NCBI GenBank assembly: GCA_023443705.1
Contig: JAEZTD010000111.1
Span: forward strand, 1 to 16,204
Direction of reading: 5' to 3'
From: Bacillota bacterium
GTDB taxonomy: Bacteria > Bacillota > Clostridia > Christensenellales > Aristaeellaceae
Length of the DNA stretch: 16,204 nucleotides
Below, piece by piece: positions 1-6,398 of the stretch (its first letter is position 1; every line of letters starts with the position of its first letter). Under the pieces are notes generated by a model. The model did not search any database, was not told where the DNA came from, and saw only the letters and a list, made by a program, of their open reading frames with translations. The translations under genes and the position numbers were made by a program.

Positions 1-4
1 CCGT

Positions 5-30
5 GGGCCGTCCGCTCCGGCGGGCGGCCC
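5..30 (+). terminator. GC-rich hairpin upstream of the kinase gene, possible terminator of an upstream gene
   Basis: GGGCCGTCCGC (5-15) pairs with GCGGGCGGCCC (20-30) as an 11-bp stem with one G-T wobble and a TCCG tetraloop. After a further CCGG comes CTATTCTTT, only a weak T-rich stretch. It lies just before the kinase ribosome binding site, so it could end transcription of a gene left of the window or be a 5' leader hairpin of the kinase operon. No promoter is visible in the 62 bases available. Confidence 0.35.
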
Positions 31-62
31 CCGGCTATTCTTTGCGGGAGGTGAAGCCGCGT

Positions 63-1547
63 ATGGCGGTGATTGGCCTGGACGTCGGAACCACCGGCGT
101 CAAAAGCACGGTTTTTGACGAGAACGCGCGGGTGATCGGGCACGCCTACAGGGAGTACAACCTGATCGGCGAGCATGAGGGAAAGTTTGAGCTTGACCCG
201 TCCGAATTGTGGGCGAAGGCGCTCGAGGTGCTGGGAGAATCCGCGCGCGGGTGCGGACGGGATGTGAAGGCGATCTCGGTCACATCCTTCGGCGAATCCT
301 TCGTGTGCCTCGACGAAAGGGACGAGCCGCTGTGCAACACGATGATCTACATGGACAAGCGCGGCACGGAGGAGTGCGCCGAGTACCGGTTAATGCGCTC
401 CGATCGGGAGATCTTCTCCGAGTGCGGCCAGTTCGTGGATCCGATGTTTGGGCTGTACAAGCTGCGCTGGATGCGCAAACACCAGCCGGAAATCCTGGAA
501 AAGACCCGCAGGCTGTGCTTCATTGCCGATTTCATGACATACCGGCTGGGCGCGGACCACAAGTGCGACTACTCGCTTGCGGCCAGAAGCGCTATGTTCA
601 ACGTGTTTTCCAAGGCGTGGATCGACTCGGCCATCGAGTTCTCCACGATCGACCGGGCCATTCTGCCAGAGCCCGTGCCCAGCGGCAGCGTGGTGGGCCA
701 AATGAGTCCGGCGATGGCGGACGCGCTGGGCATGGGCGAGGGCGTCAAGCTGATCGTCAGCGGGCACGACCAGATTTTGGCCGCGCTGGGCAGCGGCGCG
801 TGGGAGCCGGGCGACGTGGCCAACGGCATGGGCACGGTGGACTGCATCACCGCAGTCATGCCGGGGGATCGGTTGAACCTGGACGCGCTGATCCAGTATA
901 ATTTCCCGGTGGTTCCCTTCATGGACACCGGCGATTACGTGACCTACGCCTTCAACATGTCGGGCGGCTGCGCGATCAAGTGGTTCCGGGACACCGTCGC
1001 AAAGGATCTGGCCGGGCAGAAGGACGCCTACCGGCTGCTGGACGAGGAAGCGCCCGGGGCGCCCACTGGCATCCTGGTCCTGCCCTATCTGGCGGGCGGC
1101 GGCACGCCCTTTATGGACGGCAACACCCCCGGGGCGATCGCGGGGCTTAAGTTGGGCACCTCCCGCGGGAAGCTGTTCCGAGCGTTTTTGGAGGGCGAGA
1201 CCTATGAGATGATGTTCAACATTGAATGTCTCAAAGAGGTCGGCATTGACGTCCGCAAGGTCATCACGGTGGGCGGCGGCTCCAATTCAAAGCTGTGGAT
1301 GCAGATTCGCGCAGACGTATTTGACCGCCCCGTGTACCTGCCCGTACACAAAGAGGCCGGCACGCTGGCCAGCGCCATGCTCTGTTACGCCGGTACCGGC
1401 GCATACCCGTCGGTGCGCGCGGCGCAAGAGGCCATGATCCGCTATGAGCCGCCCTTTACCCCCAGACCGGAGCAGGCGTCCGAATACCGCCCTCACTACG
1501 AACGGTACAAAAAATTCTACCGCCTGGTCAAAGAGCTGTTTCAGTAG
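63..1547 (+). CDS. FGGY-family carbohydrate kinase (xylulokinase-like)
   Basis: Predicted cytoplasmic ATP-dependent sugar or polyol kinase of 494 residues, close to the usual length of xylulokinases. The N-terminal FGGY domain opens with the phosphate-binding GLDVGTTGVKS (residues 5-15). The probable catalytic base is Asp236 in SGHDQ, matching the late-N-domain Asp of the family. GNMGTVD-like and PYLAGGGTP segments follow, and VGGGSNSKLWMQ is the C-domain adenosine-binding motif. The reading frame is open further upstream, but I chose the ATG at 63: GGGAGGTGA (46-54) lies 8 nt before it, and this start puts the first phosphate motif at the expected N-terminal position. The mtlD-like gene follows after 31 nt, so the two are probably one operon. 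The substrate cannot be read from sequence: xylulose, another ketose or a polyol are all possible. Family assignment is firm; the xylulokinase name is not. Confidence 0.9.
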   Translation: MAVIGLDVGTTGVKSTVFDENARVIGHAYREYNLIGEHEGKFELDPSELWAKALEVLGESARGCGRDVKAISVTSFGESFVCLDERDEPLCNTMIYMDKRGTEECAEYRLMRSDREIFSECGQFVDPMFGLYKLRWMRKHQPEILEKTRRLCFIADFMTYRLGADHKCDYSLAARSAMFNVFSKAWIDSAIEFSTIDRAILPEPVPSGSVVGQMSPAMADALGMGEGVKLIVSGHDQILAALGSGAWEPGDVANGMGTVDCITAVMPGDRLNLDALIQYNFPVVPFMDTGDYVTYAFNMSGGCAIKWFRDTVAKDLAGQKDAYRLLDEEAPGAPTGILVLPYLAGGGTPFMDGNTPGAIAGLKLGTSRGKLFRAFLEGETYEMMFNIECLKEVGIDVRKVITVGGGSNSKLWMQIRADVFDRPVYLPVHKEAGTLASAMLCYAGTGAYPSVRAAQEAMIRYEPPFTPRPEQASEYRPHYERYKKFYRLVKELFQ

Positions 1548-1578
1548 CGACTCAGTAAAGAAGGGAAGGAATGGATCG

Positions 1579-2715
1579 ATGCAAAAGGCCGTCATTTATG
1601 GGGCGGGCAACATCGGAAGGGGCTTTATTGGCCAGGTTTTCCATGATTCCGGGTACGAAGTGGTTTTTATCGACATCAACCAGACGATCATCGACGCGCT
1701 GAACTTCCGGGGCGGCTACACCCTCCGCGTCGTCGGAAACGACGGCGATTCGGACACTTTCATCGACAACGTGCGGGGGATCGACGGACGCGATGCGGAA
1801 GCGGTCGCGGACGCGATCGCTTCCGCCGATCTGATGGCCACCGCCATCGGGGTTCCGATCCTGCCGCGCATCGCGGGAAACATTGCCGCGGGCCTAAAGC
1901 GGCGCGAGGCGTCGGGCAATAAGCAGCCGCTCAGCATCCTCTTGTGCGAAAACCTGATGCACGCGGCGCGCCATATGCGGGACCTGCTGACGCCGTACCT
2001 TGAGGGCGATTTGCTGGACAGGACAGGGCTCGTCGAAGTGACCATCGGCCGCATGGTGCCCGCCCTGCCCGAGGAGATGTTCGCGCTGGATCCCACGCTG
2101 GTGCAGGTGGAGCGCTTCTGCACCTTGCCCGTGGACGTGAGCAAATTCGTCGGGAAAATCCCTGCGCTGGCGCATGCCGAGTATGTGGCGCCGTTCGCCA
2201 TCTGCGAAGAAAAAAAGCTGTATCTGCACAACATGAGCCACGCGCTGTGCGCCTATCTGGGCTATCACAAGGGCTATACCTACCTGTGGGAAGCGGCGGA
2301 GGACGAAGCGATCCGGGCGGTCGCGCGGGATGCGATGAAGCATACCGCATCGGCCATCGCCGAAGCCTATTCCGCCGACGAAGCCGAGATGGGCCGCTTT
2401 TCGGAGGAACTGCTGGAGCGGTACCAAAACCGGCGGCTGGGCGATACGATCGAGCGCGTCGCAAAAGATCCGCTGCGGAAGCTGTGCCCGGACGACCGCC
2501 TGATCGGGGCCGTCAACCGCTGCAGGGCGCAAGGCAAGCCCTATGATTCCATACTGACGGGCGTCGCTGCGGCACTTATGTATCTCCCGGCCAAAGAATT
2601 GCAGGATGCCTTGCAGAAGCAAGGCGTTTTGGGCTTTCTCACGGAACACTGCGGCCTTGAATTAGAGGACGCTCATGCCGTTGAAACGATTGCAGCAAGA
2701 TATTCAAAGGACTGA
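1579..2715 (+). CDS. mtlD: Mannitol-1-phosphate 5-dehydrogenase-like polyol dehydrogenase
   Basis: Predicted NAD-dependent oxidation of mannitol 1-phosphate to fructose 6-phosphate in the cytoplasm. The 378 residues match the length of MtlD (about 380) rather than the longer mannitol 2-dehydrogenases and uronate reductases of the same superfamily. The N-terminus carries a Rossmann dinucleotide site, YGAGNIGRGFIG (residues 7-18), very like MtlD of E. coli. CENLMHAA lies mid-protein. The catalytic signature KLxxxNxxHA is present as K213-L-Y-L-H-N218-M-S-H221-A. The open frame extends upstream into the kinase gene, but ATG 1579 is preceded by GGAAGGA (1564-1570) at 8 nt and starts right at the Rossmann strand. 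It sits 31 nt after the kinase gene in a likely two-gene operon. No mannitol PTS component is visible, so the source of the phosphorylated substrate is open: the kinase, or a transporter elsewhere. A related sugar-phosphate dehydrogenase activity cannot be excluded. Confidence 0.82.
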   Translation: MQKAVIYGAGNIGRGFIGQVFHDSGYEVVFIDINQTIIDALNFRGGYTLRVVGNDGDSDTFIDNVRGIDGRDAEAVADAIASADLMATAIGVPILPRIAGNIAAGLKRREASGNKQPLSILLCENLMHAARHMRDLLTPYLEGDLLDRTGLVEVTIGRMVPALPEEMFALDPTLVQVERFCTLPVDVSKFVGKIPALAHAEYVAPFAICEEKKLYLHNMSHALCAYLGYHKGYTYLWEAAEDEAIRAVARDAMKHTASAIAEAYSADEAEMGRFSEELLERYQNRRLGDTIERVAKDPLRKLCPDDRLIGAVNRCRAQGKPYDSILTGVAAALMYLPAKELQDALQKQGVLGFLTEHCGLELEDAHAVETIAARYSKD

Positions 2716-3184
2716 AACGGAGAGGATTTTCGGGAAGGCCAGCCGACAAATCTCCCGGACAGAACAACGCAGCCCTCGACGATACCATCAAATGAAGCCT
2801 CGAATTGCCTGATGGCAAACTTTTTCGCCCTACTGGGTGTGGAGGAATCCTTTTCGATACCGAAGCGTGAGCATTCAATCTATTCCCTTTGCCATCAGAA
2901 GTGCCCTCTCAGAAGACGGTGCCATCCGATTTTCGCAAATCGGATGGCAGCTTTTACAAAACAAAGACCACATATTTGTTGAGTTAATTACCGCTGCATT
3001 GCAAATTGGAGGGTGTCACTACATTGCAGACACTCGGAAAAGCGGTTGGTTGTGTATTTAGAAATGAATTATGAAAATTCGGTGGTTATTGGATTTCGGT
3101 AAGTATTGAAAAAATGGATTGTATTTTAATCCTGTAGCAAACAAGCGTACGACAAGTGGATCGCGATGCATTTCCGGAGACGAC
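2716..3184. other. Intergenic stretch between convergent mtlD-like and glycosyltransferase genes, no supported gene
   Basis: This 469-base gap holds a terminator hairpin (2921-2948), a wider inverted repeat (2809-2819 with 2888-2898) and AT-rich sequence. One sampled 60-base row (3061-3120) is 28% GC, while coding rows elsewhere are often above 65%. A 74-codon open frame at 2837-3061 has no ribosome binding site or recognisable domain and overlaps the terminator, so I do not call it. A short open stretch near 3140-3184 reads YDKWIAMHF on the plus strand, but it is too short to call a gene remnant. No transposase or RNA gene was seen. Confidence 0.6.
2921..2955 (+). terminator. Intrinsic terminator downstream of the kinase-mtlD operon
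   Basis: GCCATCCGATTT (2921-2932) and AAATCGGATGGC (2937-2948) form a perfect 12-bp stem with a TCGC loop, followed by AGCTTTTAC. The T-run lies on the plus-strand side, so it would stop transcripts from mtlD, about 205 nt upstream. The T-run is short, so efficiency is uncertain. On the minus strand the hairpin is followed by ACCGTC, so it is not a canonical terminator for the converging glycosyltransferase gene. Confidence 0.65.
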
Positions 3185-4222
3185 CTAAAACACCGGTATG
3201 CCTTTTTTCTTTGTCATATAATACATGAGTGATGCCATCCGCATTTTTGCGAACAATGCAAATATGAATGTATAGACGCCTTTTTTATCCGCAGAACAAA
3301 GGTCCATCAGTGAAATGGAATGGAAGCTGTCTTTGATAAGTGACGAATTCAGTATCCGCTTGATGCCTGGCTTGATGTCTTCTTCCGGTCCGTTAAAAAG
3401 ATTGATCAGCAAACGCCTTAATAACACGGTGATATTGAACCTGGACCAGTCGCGCATAAACTCGCGATTGGAATCCCATCTGTGTTTGTGGAAAAGCTGC
3501 TTTTTTGACTCGTATTGGAGACAGGAGCTTCGTTCCAGAGTCGGCTTGTAACGGCTGAGCATCGTGCTTTTTTCATGTCGAAAATAATAGTAATATCCTT
3601 TTCGCACAAAGCAAATTCTTTGCGCAGAAAGAATTGCGTGGAAATTCAGCAACGCGTCTTCTCCTATGGATATTTCCTCGTTAAAAGATATGTTGTTATC
3701 CATCAAATGTTCTTTGCTGAAAAGGAATCTCCACGAAAAACAGTATATTTTGCTGGTGTGCGCATGCGGTTGGATCTTAATAAGCTCGTCTGGGGAATAC
3801 ACTCTTCCCTCGGAGAACTCCGGCAAGACCGGTTCGCTTACGATGTTGGTTTTTGCGTTTACTTTGCAATAACCGCACTGGACAACCTGCGCCTGATATG
3901 TCTCCGCCGCCAGGTGCATATCCCCCAGCATTTCCCGGTCGATCCAATCGTCGGCATCCAAAAACAAAAGGTATTTACCTTTCGAAAGCTTAATCCCCTG
4001 GTTTCTTGTGAAACTCACGCCTCTATTTGAATTGCTTATGACTTTTATCCTGTCATCGTTTTCGGCATATTTATTTGCAATTTCAGCGGATTTGTCTGTT
4101 GAACCATCGTCAAGAAGGATAATTTCAAAATCAGAAAAACGCTGAGACAGGACCGATTCAATGCATTTCGCAAGATGTTCTTCGGCATTATATATGGGTA
4201 CAACAACACTGATTGCGATCAT
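3185..4222 (-). CDS. Glycosyltransferase family 2 protein
   Basis: Predicted 345-residue GT-A-fold transferase that uses a nucleotide-diphospho-sugar to build a cell-surface polysaccharide or teichoic-acid-like glycan at the inner face of the membrane. The N-terminal catalytic domain is textbook GT2: SVVVPIYNAEEHL (residues 5-17), DDGSTD (38-43) for nucleotide binding, SFTRNQGI (70-77) and the metal-binding DADDW (89-93). The C-terminal third is basic and aromatic with no obvious signal peptide and no convincing membrane span. ATG 4222 has an AGAAGGA-type ribosome binding site just upstream and a strong promoter 55 nt further. Sampled rows of the gene are about 35-48% GC, well below its neighbours, and it is a single gene between two sugar-use operons with its own promoter. 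This suggests horizontal acquisition. Acceptor and donor sugar cannot be inferred. Confidence 0.88.
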   Translation of the reverse strand: MIAISVVVPIYNAEEHLAKCIESVLSQRFSDFEIILLDDGSTDKSAEIANKYAENDDRIKVISNSNRGVSFTRNQGIKLSKGKYLLFLDADDWIDREMLGDMHLAAETYQAQVVQCGYCKVNAKTNIVSEPVLPEFSEGRVYSPDELIKIQPHAHTSKIYCFSWRFLFSKEHLMDNNISFNEEISIGEDALLNFHAILSAQRICFVRKGYYYYFRHEKSTMLSRYKPTLERSSCLQYESKKQLFHKHRWDSNREFMRDWSRFNITVLLRRLLINLFNGPEEDIKPGIKRILNSSLIKDSFHSISLMDLCSADKKGVYTFIFALFAKMRMASLMYYMTKKKGIPVF

Positions 4223-4277
4223 TGAAGATCCTTCTTTCGGGGGTGATTACATCGGTCTTGCGCGTGTACCCTCGGTA

Positions 4278-4305
4278 ATTATACCGGGTTTTTGTGATTT
4301 GTCAA
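4278..4305 (-). promoter_or_regulatory. Sigma-A-type promoter of the glycosyltransferase gene
   Basis: On the minus strand TTGACA (4305-4300) is followed after 16 bp by TATAAT (4283-4278). Both hexamers match the consensus perfectly. The -10 lies 55 nt before the glycosyltransferase ATG, giving a leader of roughly 45-50 nt. This is the best promoter match in the window and suggests constitutive, housekeeping-sigma expression independent of the sugar operons. Confidence 0.85.
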
Positions 4306-4334
4306 CATCCGTTTGCATGTCCGTCTGCGGTACG

Positions 4335-4376
4335 AAAAGGCGGCGGCGGCCTGCCGCGCTGGCAAGGCCGTCCGCC
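4335..4376 (-). terminator. Intrinsic terminator of the ABC transporter operon
   Basis: Read on the minus strand, GGCGGACGGCCT (4376-4365) pairs with AGGCCGCCGCC (4352-4342) as an 11-bp GC-rich stem with one bulged A and a 12-nt loop, followed by GCCTTTTCG. It lies about 90 nt past the second permease stop and just upstream of the glycosyltransferase promoter, so it insulates the two units. A second, smaller hairpin (GATCCC/GGGATC, 4460-4444) sits directly after the permease stop without a T-run and may protect the mRNA end. Confidence 0.55.
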
Positions 4377-4465
4377 TCCCAAAATACAAGACCCAACTTC
4401 CGTCGGCGCTACCGCACATGTCGGATAGCTGAAGGAGTTTCACGATCCCGGCAAGGGATCCGGGT

Positions 4466-5320
4466 TTATTCCTTGACGGAGCCGCTGGTGAGGCCGCTGA
4501 CGATCTGCTCGGAGAAAAAGAAGTAGATGATGATGATTGGGAGCAGCGCCACGGCGACGCCCGCGAACACCTTGTTCCAGTTGGCCAGGAAGTCCGCGGT
4601 GTAGGCATAGATGCCCAGCGTCAGCGTCTTCAGGGACGATTTGGTCAAAAAGACCAGCGGCATGTAAAAGTCGTTCCAGACCATGACAAAGTTGATCAGG
4701 CCGACCGTGAAGATGACGGGCTTTGAGATCGGCAGCACGATCTTGGTGAATACTTTGAGAGGGCTTGCGCCGTCAATGACGGCGGCTTCCAGCAGCGCGC
4801 GCTGGAATCCCTTGAAGAACTTGGAAAACACGACCACCGAGAAGGACATGTTGGCGGCGTACACCAGTGCGAGCCCAACGAGGTTGTTTGTCAGCTTCAG
4901 CTTGTTCATGATGACAAACAGCGGCAGGATGCCCAGCTGGATCGGGAACATCAGCCCAACGAGAAAGTACGTCTGGATGAAGTCGCGGCCCCGGAAGTTG
5001 AACATCGAAATCCCGTATGCGACCGACGATGAAAACGCCACCAGCAGCACAATGCTCATCGAGACCAAGAGGGCGCTGTTGAGGAGGTTCCTTAGAAAAC
5101 CATCCTCGCCCAGCACGATGTGGAAGTTGTCCAAAACAAAGGATTTGGGAAAGCCCATGGTGTTTGTGATGAGATCCGCTTTGGTCTTGAACGACGACAA
5201 GACGGCGTTCCCGATCAGAAAGATCGTGATGACGGTGTACGATACGAGGATGAGCGACAAGAGGTTTTTTACGATGACGGCCGACCGGCTCTCGGTCAGA
5301 CTGTGGCTCTTTCTGGACAT
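4466..5320 (-). CDS. Carbohydrate ABC transporter permease, MalG/CUT1 type
   Basis: Inner-membrane permease subunit of a binding-protein-dependent sugar importer, 284 residues, usual for the MalG-like half. There is a hydrophobic span near the N-terminus (about residues 18-42) and five further likely spans. The cytoplasmic coupling loop with the EAA motif is clear: E178-AAVIDG184, with IVLP following as in the family. The C-terminus GLTSGSVKE is the common ending of CUT1 MalG-type permeases. ATG 5320 is preceded by GAGGTG at 6 nt. Only 9 nt separate it from the stop of the upstream permease, and the two subunits should form the heterodimeric channel. No ATPase gene follows; the operon ends here at a hairpin terminator. 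The transported sugar is unknown, but the adjacent regulator and divergent hydrolase operon suggest a mannose- or rhamnose-containing oligosaccharide (inference). Confidence 0.93.
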   Translation of the reverse strand: MSRKSHSLTESRSAVIVKNLLSLILVSYTVITIFLIGNAVLSSFKTKADLITNTMGFPKSFVLDNFHIVLGEDGFLRNLLNSALLVSMSIVLLVAFSSSVAYGISMFNFRGRDFIQTYFLVGLMFPIQLGILPLFVIMNKLKLTNNLVGLALVYAANMSFSVVVFSKFFKGFQRALLEAAVIDGASPLKVFTKIVLPISKPVIFTVGLINFVMVWNDFYMPLVFLTKSSLKTLTLGIYAYTADFLANWNKVFAGVAVALLPIIIIYFFFSEQIVSGLTSGSVKE

Positions 5321-5329
5321 TGGCGCACC

Positions 5330-6232
5330 TCATTCAGCGTAATCGCGTTTTTTCAGGATCAGGCCGACCAGAAGGGAGATGGCGAGAATCACGACGAACA
5401 TGGCGACGCTGACGCTGGAACCAAAGCCCAGGTTGGTCTCCCCGAAATAGGTGCCGCCGAATGCATAGCGGTAGAACACCATGTTGACGAAGTCAATCGT
5501 ATTGTTGACGCCGCCTTGCACGCCGCCCAGCATGAAAGGGATGTCGAAAATCGTCAGCGCGTAGATGACGCCCAGCGTGATGACCGTATTGAGCGATGAG
5601 GTCAGCTGCGGCAGCACGACGCTGAAGAAGGTGCGGATCTCGCCCGCGCCGTCAATTTTGGCCGCTTCCATGATGGAATCGGAGATTTCCTTCATGTTGG
5701 CGTTGAAAATCATCATGCCGGAGCCGATGGACGACCAGATGACCACCATGACCATGATTTTGAAGCTGAGGTTCGGGTCTCCCAGCCACGCGCTGCGCAT
5801 GGCCGAAAGGCCGATGTTCTGGAGTATGGTGTTCAAGAAGCCGATGTTGGGGTCAAAGATGATGACGGCGAAGAATCCCACGATGGAGGTCGAAATTACG
5901 TAGGGAAGAAACAGCATGAACTGGATGTAGCGGTGCGCCCGGATGCGGATGTACAGCACATATGCGAAGAAGATTTGAATCGGGGTGATGACAAAGATGA
6001 CGCTGGCCAGGTATTTAAAATTGTTGCCCAGCGCATTGTAAAAAACCCGGGACATGCGTCCGCCCATCAGAAGTTTTTCGAAATTGGCGAGGCCAACATA
6101 CTTCATGGGGCCGATGCCGTTCCAGTTGAAAAAGCTGTAGTACATGGCGAACACGATCGGGACGATCATGAACAGCGTATAAATCAGAAAGCCCGGGGCG
6201 ATGAACCCGATGTAGGATTTGCTTTTTTTCAT
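5330..6232 (-). CDS. Carbohydrate ABC transporter permease, MalF/UgpA type
   Basis: First permease subunit of the sugar importer, 300 residues from the chosen start. The N-terminus is a short basic stretch (MKKSKSY) followed by a strong hydrophobic span, as typical of UgpA-type permeases. A periplasm-side loop with SFFNWNG and FVGL-like VGLANF follows, then further membrane spans. The coupling motif is E189-AAKIDG195, followed by the VVLPQL segment. The frame is open upstream to 6301, but ATG 6232 has AGGGGGA 7-8 nt before it and removes an implausible Arg/Pro-rich extension. It lies 166 nt downstream of the binding-protein gene, with a long hairpin between them, and 9 nt upstream of the second permease. 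It pairs with that permease in the membrane. Confidence 0.93.
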   Translation of the reverse strand: MKKSKSYIGFIAPGFLIYTLFMIVPIVFAMYYSFFNWNGIGPMKYVGLANFEKLLMGGRMSRVFYNALGNNFKYLASVIFVITPIQIFFAYVLYIRIRAHRYIQFMLFLPYVISTSIVGFFAVIIFDPNIGFLNTILQNIGLSAMRSAWLGDPNLSFKIMVMVVIWSSIGSGMMIFNANMKEISDSIMEAAKIDGAGEIRTFFSVVLPQLTSSLNTVITLGVIYALTIFDIPFMLGGVQGGVNNTIDFVNMVFYRYAFGGTYFGETNLGFGSSVSVAMFVVILAISLLVGLILKKRDYAE

Positions 6233-6340
6233 GCGCCAATCCCCCTGTTTTGTTGCGGGAAATCCCGCCGCCGGCCGTCGGCAAGCGGCCCGGACGGGCA
6301 CGACGGCAAAAGGCGGCAGGCTTGGTTGCCTTTACACGTA

Positions 6341-6376
6341 CCGCGGGAATGGCGAAGGATTTCGCCATTCCCGCGG
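6341..6376 (-). promoter_or_regulatory. Perfect 16-bp hairpin between binding-protein and permease genes
   Basis: CCGCGGGAATGGCGAA (6341-6356) and TTCGCCATTCCCGCGG (6361-6376) form a perfect 16-bp stem with a 4-nt loop. It lies 22 nt past the binding-protein stop and upstream of the first permease. On the transcribed minus strand it is preceded by GGAAAAAG and followed by TACGTG, so there is no terminating T-run on the downstream side. The position fits an intercistronic stabiliser or attenuator that keeps binding-protein mRNA more abundant than permease mRNA, as in mal-type operons (inference). The T-run CTTTTT is on the plus-strand side, where no gene would use it. Confidence 0.75.
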
Positions 6377-6398
6377 CTTTTTCCTGGTAAGCGGTCGT

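Noticed and set aside
2837..3061. Small plus-strand open frame of 74 codons after mtlD
   Set aside because: It has no ribosome binding site, no recognisable domain, and runs through the terminator hairpin at 2921-2948.
3130..3184. Short plus-strand peptide YDKWIAMHF as a remnant of a second glycosyltransferase
   Set aside because: The match is a few residues only, with no flanking coding sequence in the same frame; chance similarity is just as likely.
3515..4030. Plus-strand open frame opposite the glycosyltransferase
   Set aside because: The minus strand carries unmistakable GT2 motifs with promoter and ribosome binding site, so the opposite frame is a shadow.
6341..6385. Hairpin plus T-run as an intrinsic terminator for the transporter operon
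   Set aside because: The T-run follows the stem only on the plus strand. The operon is transcribed from the minus strand, where TACGTG follows, and the plus strand has no gene upstream to terminate.
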